Position numbers and translations under genes: made by a program. DNA of 64,000 bases from assembly GCF_041261445.1 (NCBI RefSeq), contig NZ_JBGCCU010000011.1, forward strand, positions 186,001 through 250,000, given 5' to 3'. Of the stretch, positions 24,305 through 32,051 are shown one piece after another (the first letter of the stretch is position 1; each line of letters opens with the position of its first letter). The notes under the pieces were generated by a model. It did no database searches and had not been told where the DNA came from. It was given only the letters and a program-made list of their open reading frames with translations. The DNA comes from Catenulispora sp. EB89 (GTDB lineage: Bacteria; Actinomycetota; Actinomycetes; Streptomycetales; Catenulisporaceae).

Positions 24305-25423
24305 TCACGTGTTCGCCGGCACCTCCGTCCCGGCCCCGCGCCGCCGCACAGCGACCTGCTCGGCGCGCGCCGCCGGCAGCGTCGCCTCCTTCCGCCCCTC
24401 GACGACGAACCCGGCATCGGCGATCATCGCCAGGTCGTCCGAACCCGCCGCGCCCTCGCTGGTCAGGTAGTCGCCGAGGAAGATCGCGTTGGCCAGGTGC
24501 AGCGCGAGCGGCTGCATCGTGCGCAGGTGGATCTCCCGGCCGCCGGCCAGCCGCACCTCGACGTCCGGGAACACGAAGCGGAACAACGCCAGGATCCACA
24601 GGCACCGCGCCGGCGTGAGGTCCCACCGCCCGCCGAGGGGAGTGCCCTCGAACGGGATGAGGAAGTTGACCGGCACCGAGTCCGGATCCAGCTCCCGCAG
24701 CGCGAAGGCGACGGACACCACGTCCTCGTCGCTCTCCCCCATCCCGAAGATGGCGCCCGAGCACGGCGACAGCCCGGCGGCGGTGGCGTCCCGCAGCGTG
24801 CTGACGCGGTCGGCGAAGGTGTGCGTGGTGCAGATGTCCGCGTACTTCTCCTCGGCGGTGTTCAGGTTGTGGCTGTAGGCGTCGGCTCCGGCGGCGGCCA
24901 GCCGCGCGGCCTGACCGTCCTTGAGCAGCCCGAGGCAGACGCAGACCTCGACGTCGGGCGTGCCGTCCTTGATGGCGGCCACGGTGTCGGCCACTCGTTC
25001 GACATCGCGATCCGAGGGCCCGCGTCCGGAGGCGACCAGGCACACGCGCTTGGCCCCGGCGCCGACGGCCTTCGCGGCCAGCTCCGTCGCCTCATCGGTC
25101 TTGATCCAGGAGTACTTCAGGATCTCCGCCTCGCTGCCCAGCCGCTGCGAGCAGTAGAAACAGTCCTCCGGACACAGCCCGGACTTCATGTTGACCAGGT
25201 AGTTGAGCTTCACTCGGCGCCCGAAGAAGGCCCGCCGCACGCGCCCGGCGGCCACGACGACGTCCAGCAGGTCCTCATCGGAGCTGTCCAGAAGCGCCAG
25301 CGCCTGCTCGCGCGTCGGTGGCCGGCGCTCCAGGGCCGCCGCGACCAGGTCGGAGAGCAGGTCGGAGAGCGGCTCGGGAAGCAGGGTGTCGAGGGGAAGG
25401 TGCACACCAGAGGGGTCGGTCAT
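24305..25423 (-). CDS. bioB: biotin synthase
   Basis: Radical-SAM sulfurtransferase that converts dethiobiotin to biotin. The [4Fe-4S]-SAM motif is C84-x3-C88-x2-C91 in [14 protein letters not shown]. The auxiliary-cluster and substrate residues lie in the conserved [39 protein letters not shown] and IPFEGTPL blocks. The 372-residue length is slightly longer than E. coli BioB through a Leu-rich N-terminal extension and a C-terminal tail ([20 protein letters not shown]). It is not clustered with bioF, bioA or bioD here. I searched the upstream gap for a BioQ- or BirA-type operator and found none that is convincing. Confidence 0.97.
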   Translation of the reverse strand: MTDPSGVHLPLDTLLPEPLSDLLSDLVAAALERRPPTREQALALLDSSDEDLLDVVVAAGRVRRAFFGRRVKLNYLVNMKSGLCPEDCFYCSQRLGSEAEILKYSWIKTDEATELAAKAVGAGAKRVCLVASGRGPSDRDVERVADTVAAIKDGTPDVEVCVCLGLLKDGQAARLAAAGADAYSHNLNTAEEKYADICTTHTFADRVSTLRDATAAGLSPCSGAIFGMGESDEDVVSVAFALRELDPDSVPVNFLIPFEGTPLGGRWDLTPARCLWILALFRFVFPDVEVRLAGGREIHLRTMQPLALHLANAIFLGDYLTSEGAAGSDDLAMIADAGFVVEGRKEATLPAARAEQVAVRRRGAGTEVPANT

Positions 25424-25542
25424 GGTTCCCCATCGTGGCGTGGCGCCTGCGGGCCGGGTGATCGGTGGCTAACACAGGATCACGCGGTAGACGTTGTGGG
25501 GTTCCTTCTGGTGCGGCGGGCGCGCATGGCATGCTGCTCGAA

Positions 25543-26250
25543 ATGAACACCTCTGATTCGAGCCACCTGATCGGTATACGGCTGGGCACGGCGCTGGCCG
25601 CCTGCCTCGCTGCGGTGACGCTGACAGCCGGGTGCAGCAGTTCGACGTCCTCCGGGGCCAAGAACGCCGCCGGTTCGGCGACGACCACGTCGGCGGCGTC
25701 AGCGGTCTCCCCCACGGCCTCCTCCTCGTCGGGCTCCGTGGACGGCGGCGCGAGCCCGTCGACGGCCGCTCCCGGCACCGCCTCCGGGTCGCCGAAGCCG
25801 ACCTCCGTCGGGGCCGGCGGGCCGCGCGACTGTTCGACCGACATGCTGCACTTCTCGATCGACCCGGTCCGCGAGCCGATCAACCACGTGCTGATCTCGG
25901 CGACCAACACCGCCCAGGTCCCGTGCCACCTGAACAAGTACCCGCTGCTCAGCACCTTCCAGGCCGACAAGTCGACGATCGGCGTGGCCCAGATGGACAA
26001 GCCGGCCGCCGCGATCCTGCTGGCCCCGGGCGCCATCGCGTACGCGGGGGTGATGACCAACGCCGCGGACGGTTCGGGCACGAACCGCAAGACCATCCCG
26101 GCGCTGTTCCTGCAGTTGCAGCCCGGCGACGCCGGCGCCGGCGGGACCGGCCGGCCGGTGTCGGTGGCGATGCCGCCGAGCGCGCAGTACATCGACAGCT
26201 CCGCGTACGTCTCCTATTGGGAGAGCGACATGCAGAGCGCGCTCTACTAG
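25543..26250 (+). CDS. DUF4232-type secreted lipoprotein
   Basis: A 235-residue predicted lipoprotein. A signal peptide (GTALAACLAAVTLTAGC) ends in the lipobox LTAGC, so the mature protein would be lipid-anchored at Cys. A Ser/Thr/Ala/Gly-rich spacer of about 60 residues follows. The C-terminal domain (DCSTDMLHFSIDP onward, with a central VPCHLNKYP and a terminal SAYVSYWES) matches DUF4232, an extracytoplasmic beta-sandwich-like domain of unknown function common in actinomycetes. Two cysteines in the domain (PRDCS and VPCHL) could form a disulfide. ATG at 25543 is the best of several in-frame starts because it sits just before the signal peptide. Confidence 0.78.
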   Translation: MNTSDSSHLIGIRLGTALAACLAAVTLTAGCSSSTSSGAKNAAGSATTTSAASAVSPTASSSSGSVDGGASPSTAAPGTASGSPKPTSVGAGGPRDCSTDMLHFSIDPVREPINHVLISATNTAQVPCHLNKYPLLSTFQADKSTIGVAQMDKPAAAILLAPGAIAYAGVMTNAADGSGTNRKTIPALFLQLQPGDAGAGGTGRPVSVAMPPSAQYIDSSAYVSYWESDMQSALY

Positions 26251-26369
26251 CGGCCGGCGACCGCAGAGGACCCCTGAGGATCATCAGCGACCTCTCGACG
26301 GGCGGGCGCATCGGGCGCCTGTTACGGTCGGGAGGGTTGCGACGCCCGAGCCGCGAGGAGACCCGCCCG

Positions 26370-27443
26370 ATGACCGACCTTTCCCCCGCCGACGCCGCCC
26401 AGCCGGTGGTCAGTCCCCTGACCTCGGCGGCGATGTTCCTGGTGCTGACCGTCGAGGACGGCGGCGAGGACGCGGTCCGGGAGGTCGTCCCGGATCTGAG
26501 CGCGTACGCGCGCGCCGTGGGCTTCGGGCATCCGGAGGCGGAGCTGGCGTGCGTCACCGGGTTCGGCTCGGCGGTGTGGGACCGGCTGTTCGGCGGGGCC
26601 CGGCCAGCCGAGCTGCATCCGTTCGTCGCGCTGGACGGCCCGCAGCACGAGGCGCCGTCCACGCCCGGCGACATCCTGCTGCACCTGCGGGGCCAGCACC
26701 TGGACGTCTGCTACGACTTCGCGGCGAACATCCTGACGCGCCTGGGCGGTGCGGTGAAGGTCGTGGACGAGGTGCACGGCTTCCGCTACTACGACCGGCG
26801 CGACCTGCTGGGCTTCGTCGACGGCACGGAGAACCCGGAGGGCTCGGAGGCTGTCGACGCGGCGCTGGTGGACGCCGAGCGGGATCCGGAGTTCGTCGGC
26901 GGCAGCTACGTGATCGTGCAGAAATACCTGCACGACATGTCCGCGTGGAACACGCTGTCGGACCAGGAGCAGGCGCTGGTGATCGGCCGCACGAAGGCCG
27001 GCAACGTGCAGCTGCCGGACGCGGCGCTGCCGAAGACCTCGCACGTGGCGCTCAACACGATCGTCGGCGCGGACGGCCGGGAGCAGGACATCCTGCGGGC
27101 GAACATGCCGTTCGGCTCGTTCCGGGAGGGCGAGGTCGGCACGTACTTCATCGGGTACTGCGCGACGCCGACCACCACCGAGCAGATGCTGCGGAACATG
27201 TTCCTCGGCGACGGCGAGGGCAACCGGGACCGGATCCTGGACTTCTCCACGGCAGTGACCGGCGGGCTGTTCTTCGTGCCGCCGACCTCGTTCCTGGACG
27301 ACCCGCCGCCGGCCCCGGGCCAGGACGCGCCTGCCGCAGACGCCGCACCCGCCGAATCACCGCGCCCCACTGATTCATCCCGTCCCACCGCATCACCCCG
27401 TCCCGCAGATGGATCGCTGGGCATCGGAAGCCTTAGGAGCTGA
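26370..27443 (+). CDS. DyP-type peroxidase, encapsulin cargo
   Basis: Haem dye-decolorising peroxidase, 357 residues. The catalytic GFVDGTENP motif is at 148-156 (distal Asp151), the proximal haem ligand is probably His225 in PKTSHVALN, and the distal Arg is in ILRANMPFGS (Arg243). It is a bacterial B-type DyP. After the peroxidase fold comes a Pro/Ala/Ser-rich linker (about residues 311-347) and the C-terminal tag DGSLGIGSLRS, which matches published encapsulin targeting peptides of DyP cargo (GSLGIGSLK type). The encapsulin gene starts 5 bases downstream. ATG at 26370 has GCGAGGAG upstream; the open frame extending back into the lipoprotein gene is not used. The pair presumably sequesters peroxidase inside a protein shell against oxidative stress. 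Confidence 0.95.
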   Translation: MTDLSPADAAQPVVSPLTSAAMFLVLTVEDGGEDAVREVVPDLSAYARAVGFGHPEAELACVTGFGSAVWDRLFGGARPAELHPFVALDGPQHEAPSTPGDILLHLRGQHLDVCYDFAANILTRLGGAVKVVDEVHGFRYYDRRDLLGFVDGTENPEGSEAVDAALVDAERDPEFVGGSYVIVQKYLHDMSAWNTLSDQEQALVIGRTKAGNVQLPDAALPKTSHVALNTIVGADGREQDILRANMPFGSFREGEVGTYFIGYCATPTTTEQMLRNMFLGDGEGNRDRILDFSTAVTGGLFFVPPTSFLDDPPPAPGQDAPAADAAPAESPRPTDSSRPTASPRPADGSLGIGSLRS

Positions 27444-27448
27444 CTGAC

Positions 27449-28306
27449 ATGAACAACCTGCACCGCGACCTCGCCCCGGTCAGCGACGCCGCCTGGGAGC
27501 AGATCGAGGAGGAGGCGCGCCGCACGGTGCTGCGGTACCTGGCCTTCCGGCGCGTCGTGGACGTCTCGGGCCCGGACGGCCTGGAACTCGGCGCGGTCGG
27601 CAACGGCCACACCTCGGCGATCGTCGCCCCGCACGACGGCGTCCAGGCCCGGCTGCGCAGCGCCCAGCCGCTGGTGGAGGTGCGGATCCCGTTCGAGCTG
27701 GACCGTTCCGCCATCGACGACGTGGAGCGCGGCGCGCAGGACAGCGACTGGCAGCCGGTGAAGGACGCGGCGAAGATCGCGGCGTTCACCGAGGACCGTG
27801 CGATCGCCGACGGCTACGCGGCGGCCGGCATCACCGGGCTGCGGCCGTTCGCCAGCAACGCGGCGATGGCGCTGCCCGAGGACCCGGTCGACTTCCCGAC
27901 GACCGTGGCGCGGATGGCCACGCAGCTGAAGCTGGCCGGCGTCGAAGGGCCCTACCACCTGGTGCTGGGCGCGGACGCCTACCAGGCGCTGTCGGACGCG
28001 GTGGACCACGGGTACCCGGTCGCCGAGCACGTGGCGCGGCTGATCGACGGCGAGGTGATCTGGGCGCCGGCGATCACCGGCGGCGTGCTGCTGTCCAGCC
28101 GCGGCGGGGACTACCGGCTGCAGCTGGGGCAGGATTTGTCGATCGGGTACGAGTCGCACACCGCGGAGAAGGTGCGGCTGTACTTCACGCAGTCGTTCAC
28201 GTTCCTGCCCTACACGGCTGAGGCGGCGGTGCCGCTGAGCGCGAAGCTTGTGGAGGCCGCAGAGGGGAAGGCGGGCAAGGAGACGAAGCCCGCCAAGCGG
28301 CGGTAG
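27449..28306 (+). CDS. family 1 encapsulin shell protein
   Basis: HK97-fold shell protein of 285 residues that self-assembles into an icosahedral nanocompartment around DyP. The N-terminal MNNLHRDLAPVSDAAWEQIE is the conserved cargo-binding region. It is followed by ARRTVLRYLAFRRVVDVSGP, the axial domain around YHLVLGADAYQAL, and the C-terminal strands DLSIGYESHTAEKVRLYFTQ. The body of the protein ends near residue 268. A Lys/Glu-rich tail (EAAEGKAGKETKPAKRR) follows that is not typical; because the encapsulin C-terminus points outwards, this would give the shell surface a charged fringe. Its ribosome-binding site TAGGAG lies inside the end of the DyP gene. The terminator overlaps its stop codon. 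Confidence 0.95.
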   Translation: MNNLHRDLAPVSDAAWEQIEEEARRTVLRYLAFRRVVDVSGPDGLELGAVGNGHTSAIVAPHDGVQARLRSAQPLVEVRIPFELDRSAIDDVERGAQDSDWQPVKDAAKIAAFTEDRAIADGYAAAGITGLRPFASNAAMALPEDPVDFPTTVARMATQLKLAGVEGPYHLVLGADAYQALSDAVDHGYPVAEHVARLIDGEVIWAPAITGGVLLSSRGGDYRLQLGQDLSIGYESHTAEKVRLYFTQSFTFLPYTAEAAVPLSAKLVEAAEGKAGKETKPAKRR

Positions 28307-28320
28307 GCGACTTGGCGGGC
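28288..28320. terminator. hairpin terminator overlapping the encapsulin stop codon
   Basis: GCCCGCCAAG (28288-28297) and CTTGGCGGGC (28311-28320) are exact reverse complements with a 13-base loop that contains the TAG stop (28304-28306). It ends the DyP-encapsulin operon and faces the convergent methyltransferase gene at 28376. No T-run follows. Confidence 0.75.
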
Positions 28321-28375
28321 GCTGCTGCGGCACTGTTGCGGTGCTGCTATGGCACTGCTTCGGCGTCGGGCAGCG

Positions 28376-29176
28376 CTAGGCGGTCGCGGTGACGACCACG
28401 TAGCCCTTCGGCTCGCGCCAGATCCCATCCGGCAGGGCGCGGAATCTGGCGCGAGCCGCTTTGTCGAGGTCGTCGATGATGGTCCGGTGCAGGTCGGGGT
28501 CGTCCGGCACGCCTTGCAGCGTCAGGATCGAGGCCAGGTAGGCCACGACCGGCTCGGGGCCGGGCAGGAGCAGGGCGTTTTCGCGCCGCAGGACATGGAC
28601 GGTGTCCGGGTCGAAGGCTTCGGCGACGAGGCCGGGGAGGTTGCCGCCGTGGACGTGCTCGTCGGGTGAGCGCGGCGGGGTGATGCCGTGGCCGGCCAGG
28701 ATCTCGCGCAGCAGGGCCATGAAGTGCGGGTAGGGCTTCTCGCGGTTGACGACGGCGGCGAAGCGTCCGCCGTCCCGGAGGACGCGGCGGGCTTCGCGGA
28801 TGGCTTCCACGGGCTCGTCGACGTGGTAGAGCATGTGACGGGCGGTGACGACGTCGAAGGCGGCGTCCGGGTAGGGCAGCTGCCGGGCGTCGCCACGAGC
28901 GGCGCGCACGCCGGGGATGCGCGCACAGGTGGCGACGGATTCGGCGGAGAAGTCGAGCGCGGCCAGCGGAGCGGTGTGTCCGGCGGCGGACAGCCGGGCC
29001 AGGAAGGTGCCGGTACCGGGGCCCACGTCGAGGAGGGTGTCCTCGGCGGTGATCGCCGCTGCGGTGAGGACGTCGGCTTCGACGTCGTGGGCTGCTTCGC
29101 TGTAGCGGCGGTGGGTCTGGATCCTGACGTCCAGGGGGCTCAGGTCGCGGTAGGCGCGGTCCACGGCTGTAGTCAT
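28376..29176 (-). CDS. class I SAM-dependent methyltransferase
   Basis: A 266-residue Rossmann-fold methyltransferase. The SAM-binding motif I is LLDVGPGTGTFLARL, motif II region LAALDFSAESV, and motif III DAAFDVVTARHMLYHVDEP. The family is the UbiE/COQ5-like group of small-molecule methyltransferases; no substrate can be assigned. An ATG nine bases further upstream (29185) is possible. It faces the encapsulin operon tail to tail and is not coupled to the NlpC/P60 gene upstream (94-bp gap). Confidence 0.85.
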   Translation of the reverse strand: MTTAVDRAYRDLSPLDVRIQTHRRYSEAAHDVEADVLTAAAITAEDTLLDVGPGTGTFLARLSAAGHTAPLAALDFSAESVATCARIPGVRAARGDARQLPYPDAAFDVVTARHMLYHVDEPVEAIREARRVLRDGGRFAAVVNREKPYPHFMALLREILAGHGITPPRSPDEHVHGGNLPGLVAEAFDPDTVHVLRRENALLLPGPEPVVAYLASILTLQGVPDDPDLHRTIIDDLDKAARARFRALPDGIWREPKGYVVVTATA

Positions 29177-29270
29177 GCGAGCCATTGTGGCGCCTGATGC
29201 GGCGGCGGGGCTTTCTCGGCGGCCGCGACCGCCGCCGAGAACGGCCCCGTGCGCCGCCGTCCGCGTCCGC

Positions 29271-30053
29271 TCAGGCGTGCACCCGCACCACGACCGAGAC
29301 CGGCATGGAGCGCACCGGATCGGGCCGTACCCAGGAGCCGGAGTGCGGGGAGTCGATCACCAGGCCGTTGCCGACGTAGATGCCGACGTGGTGCTGCGTC
29401 GGGTAGAAGACCACGAGATCGCCCGGTTCTACCTTGCTCAACGGGATCTGCGTTCCGGCGCGCGCCTGGGCACGCACGGTGCGCGGGATCTTCACGCCGG
29501 CCACCGCCCAGACGTGCTGGGTGAAGCCGGAGCAGTCGAAGCCGCCGGCGCGGGTGGTGCCGCCCCAGCGGTAGGGGACGCCGAGGAGGGACAGCGCCTC
29601 GTGGACCGCGGCGGCCGCCTTCTTGTTCTTCGCCGGGGGCAGGTGGGCCAGCAGGGAGGAGTTGGAGTGCCGGTCCGGGGCCGGGCGGCGCGTGGCCGGG
29701 CGGGACTGCGCCGCGCTCTGATGCCGGGCGGGGGCCTTGGTCTTGGTCTTAGTCTTGGCCTTGGCGGCGCGGCGCGCGGGACGTGCCGGCTGCGAGTGCC
29801 GGGCCTCGGGCTGCGGCCCTGACGGATCAGCCTCCGCGGGGGCCGGTCGCACCGGAGCACCGGTGCCGTTCAGCGCGTCGGGCAGCGGCGCGGGATCCGG
29901 CGCCGAGGGCACATCGAGCGCCGCGGTCTGGACCGCGGGCCGCACCACGGTGCCCCCGAGGTGGTCGACAGCGGCAGCCAGCAGCGCGCTCGCGGCCAGC
30001 AGTGCGGAAACGCACCGTGCGGAGGCACGGTGCCCGGGTTTATGACATTGCAT
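29271..30053 (-). CDS. secreted NlpC/P60 cell-wall endopeptidase
   Basis: Peptidoglycan hydrolase of the C40 (NlpC/P60) family, 260 residues, acting on stem peptides in the wall. An N-terminal hydrophobic segment (CVSALLAASALLAAAV) serves as signal peptide or anchor. A long Pro/Ala/Lys-rich linker (KAKTKTKTKAPARHQ) follows. The catalytic domain at the C-terminus has the nucleophile Cys in FDCSGFTQHVW, the catalytic His in QHHVGIYVGNG and the third residue near VIDSPHSG. ATG 30053 is preferred over GTG 30062 because GAGGGAA lies at proper distance from the ATG. Its leader resembles a c-di-AMP riboswitch, a known control of such hydrolases in actinobacteria. Confidence 0.9.
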   Translation of the reverse strand: MQCHKPGHRASARCVSALLAASALLAAAVDHLGGTVVRPAVQTAALDVPSAPDPAPLPDALNGTGAPVRPAPAEADPSGPQPEARHSQPARPARRAAKAKTKTKTKAPARHQSAAQSRPATRRPAPDRHSNSSLLAHLPPAKNKKAAAAVHEALSLLGVPYRWGGTTRAGGFDCSGFTQHVWAVAGVKIPRTVRAQARAGTQIPLSKVEPGDLVVFYPTQHHVGIYVGNGLVIDSPHSGSWVRPDPVRSMPVSVVVRVHA

Positions 30054-30074
30054 CCCGTTCACTTCCCTCGGTCT

Positions 30075-30182
30075 GGAGCAGGACAGATTCCTGCGATGAT
30101 CCGAAGGTCGTCCTACCGTCGGGAATCAGGCTCCATGCCAGGTCACCCCCGGACGGCGCAGCGGTGAGCGGCGCGACCTGGC
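30075..30182 (-). ncRNA. candidate c-di-AMP (ydaO/yuaA-type) riboswitch
   Basis: The leader of the NlpC/P60 gene, read on the minus strand, contains in order GGTCGCGCCGCTCACC, CCGTCCGGGGGTGACCTGGC, ATGGAGCCTGATTCCC and later GGAATCTGTCC, ending close to the ribosome-binding site. The GGGGGTGACC/GGAGCC blocks and their order resemble ydaO riboswitches that precede rpfA- and NlpC-type wall hydrolase genes of streptomycetes. This is recognition by eye; limits are approximate and the P1 stem was not established. Confidence 0.5.
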
Positions 30183-30397
30183 CGGGGCGCGGAAGGAAGG
30201 GTGACCAAAGTCGAGGGCTGTCAAACAGAACAAGGATACGAATCGGTGCTGTCGGCGCGGCTCCCGCTCGCCGACGAGCCGGCGCGCCCGCGCCACGCCG
30301 AAAATGCCGCGAGACGCACCGGAGCCCCGGCTCGCCCGCAACCGCGGCTCCCACGCCGGGAGGTGCCCCGACACGCAACAACGCCGCCCCGCCGCAC

Positions 30398-30853
30398 GGC
30401 CCCGTGACCGTCGGAGAGGCGGCGTGTCTCGCTGCCCTGGTTCAGGCCGACCTTCCGGTCGGCCCGTCCCCCGCGCCTCGCCGACCGGCCCCGAGTCCGG
30501 CGGTGAGGCATCCCCCTGCGCTGCTGTCCTACTGCTTGCTGCCCTGCCGCCGACCAACTCGCCGGCCGCCGCGAGCCGAGCGGCCAGCCTTGTCACCGGC
30601 GGTAAGGCATCCCCCTGTCCTGCTCCCGTCCCGACCCGCCACGGACCGACCCCCCGGCCCCCGCCGGCCGAGCGGCCGGCCCCGCCTCGCCGACCGGCCC
30701 CGTGACCGACGGCGAGGCAGTCCCCCAGCCCCCACCCCCTCGCCGGCACCGGTGGCGTCGCCGCCGGCTCCGGCCCGACCGCCCCGCCGGCCCCCGCCGC
30801 GGGGCAGTCGCCCCTTCCGTCACGCCGGCCGGCCCCGTGACCGTCGGTGTGGC
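30398..30853. repeat. degenerate tandem array with five copies of a ~23-bp core
   Basis: Cores related to GGCCCCGTGACCGTCGG-nG-AGGC occur at 30398-30420, 30487-30509, 30582-30608, 30696-30718 and 30831-30853, with spacings of 89, 95, 114 and 135 bases. Copies two and three share further sequence (AGGCATCCCCCTG). Read on the plus strand the cores give V-T-x-G-E-A or similar, but no continuous frame joins them. This stretch, with its flanks (30183-30907), has no gene I can support. Confidence 0.6.
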
Positions 30854-30907
30854 GGAAACTCGTGTGCTTGTTCGGATGCGGGGCCCCTCGCTCCCCGCGT
30901 CACCGAG

Positions 30908-31030
30908 TCATCGGTGCTCTCGGCGGATGCTCACGCCGGCTCGCAGCCGGCTGCTCTGGCCCAGTCCGAAGGTCCGGTAGGGCGCCTCGTTGTCGACGTC
31001 GTCGTCCTGGAAGTAGTCCGTGTTCACCAT
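30908..31030 (-). CDS. 40-residue small ORF
   Basis: An ORF from ATG 31030 to TGA 30908-30910, too short for standard calling. The product begins MVNTDYFQDDDVDNEAPYRT, continues with FGLGQSSRLRAG and ends VSIRREHR. Its N-terminal half is strongly acidic and its C-terminal half basic, unlike the Arg/Pro/Ala-rich chance translations around it. About nine in ten codons end in G or C, the pattern of real genes here. No Shine-Dalgarno is at the right distance; TATTGC just before the ATG could mean a leaderless message. It is divergent from the FHA-domain gene at 31190. I do not recognise a family; a ribosomally made peptide precursor or small regulatory protein are both possible. Confidence 0.45.
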   Translation of the reverse strand: MVNTDYFQDDDVDNEAPYRTFGLGQSSRLRAGVSIRREHR

Positions 31031-31189
31031 GGGCAATATCGGACCACGCAGCAGGCGGGACCCCTCCCCGGCGATCCGAAGTACGCTGCTGCTCGGGCTT
31101 CATTCACGCCCTGAGATCGCCACTGTCCGACCGAACAGCCGCCGCCGCCCAGCCATCCGGGCCGGGCCGCGCCGAGGAAATGGGCCACG

Positions 31190-31990
31190 ATGCAGATACG
31201 GGACTTCATCCCGCAGGTCCTGCCGCAGAACCTGCCGAGCCTGGCCGGCGGGGTGCCGCCCGCGCCGGCCGGCACGATCTTCGTGAAGGCGGGCCCCAGC
31301 GGCTTCGCGGTCCCGCCGCGCAAGTTCACGCTGCACTTCGGGCGCGCCGAGCTCGACGTGCATGTGGTCATCGGCGGCGACGACGAGTTCGTCAGCCGCC
31401 TGGCCGGCGTCTTCACCTGCGACGGCGACGAGTGGTGGCTGCGCAACGAGGGCCGCCGGCCGATCCTGATGCCGGGTACCGAGCCGGTCCTGCGGCACCA
31501 CGAGGTCTCCGTCGGCCCCGGCTACACCCCGCTGACCATCGAGACCCCGAACCGCCGCACCCACCTGCTGGAGGTGCACATCGTCGGCAACCCCAGCCAG
31601 CAGCACCGCGACGTCGGCCAGGCCCGCACCCTGACCTCCGACGTCACCGACCTGTCACCGGTCGAGCGCATGATGCTGATCGCCCTGGGCCAGCGCTACC
31701 TGCGCCGCGAGCCCTACCCGGCCCCGGTGACCTGGAAGCAGGCGGCCGACGACCTGAACGAGGCCCAGCCCAACCCGGTCCACCCCTGGACGGCCAAGGC
31801 CGTCGAGCGCCGCATCGCCGAACTGCGCGCCCGGTTGTCGACGGGCGCCGGGGCGATCCGCGGCGTCGTGAAGGAGCCCGGCATGGTCGAGCCGCTCGGC
31901 AACACGCTGAACGACAACCTGATCCGGGCCCTGCTGCGCAACGCGACGCTGGTGCCGGAGGACCTGTACGTGCTCGGCGAGAACGTCTGA
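31190..31990 (+). CDS. FHA-domain protein with C-terminal winged-helix-like domain
   Basis: A 266-residue protein of a family common in actinomycetes. Residues 25-130 form a forkhead-associated (phosphothreonine-binding) domain, with FTLHFGRAELDVHVVIGGDD and FVSRLAGVFTCDGDEWWLRN in place of the usual GR...S-R-H...N pattern; Arg replaces the HG-type dipeptide. Residues 155-235 (LTSDVTDLSPVERMMLIALG onward, with VTWKQAADDLNE and WTAKAVERRIAELRARLS) resemble a winged helix-turn-helix. It would link Ser/Thr-kinase signalling to DNA or protein binding; no kinase gene is adjacent. ATG 31190 is preceded by GAGGAAATGGGCC. Target genes are unknown. Confidence 0.78.
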   Translation: MQIRDFIPQVLPQNLPSLAGGVPPAPAGTIFVKAGPSGFAVPPRKFTLHFGRAELDVHVVIGGDDEFVSRLAGVFTCDGDEWWLRNEGRRPILMPGTEPVLRHHEVSVGPGYTPLTIETPNRRTHLLEVHIVGNPSQQHRDVGQARTLTSDVTDLSPVERMMLIALGQRYLRREPYPAPVTWKQAADDLNEAQPNPVHPWTAKAVERRIAELRARLSTGAGAIRGVVKEPGMVEPLGNTLNDNLIRALLRNATLVPEDLYVLGENV

Positions 31991-32051
31991 GGGCGGACGG
32001 GGGCGCCACTCGGGCGAGAACGTCCAGGCGCCTCCACACTCCCCATGTCAC

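Noticed and set aside
25424-25542. Possible BioQ or BirA operator upstream of bioB
   Set aside because: No TGAAC-type palindrome or other known biotin operator could be found.
29783-31114. A long plus-strand Pro/Arg-rich open frame (443 residues) through the repeat region
   Set aside because: Composition and lack of start context indicate a chance frame; it also overlaps the NlpC/P60 gene antisense.
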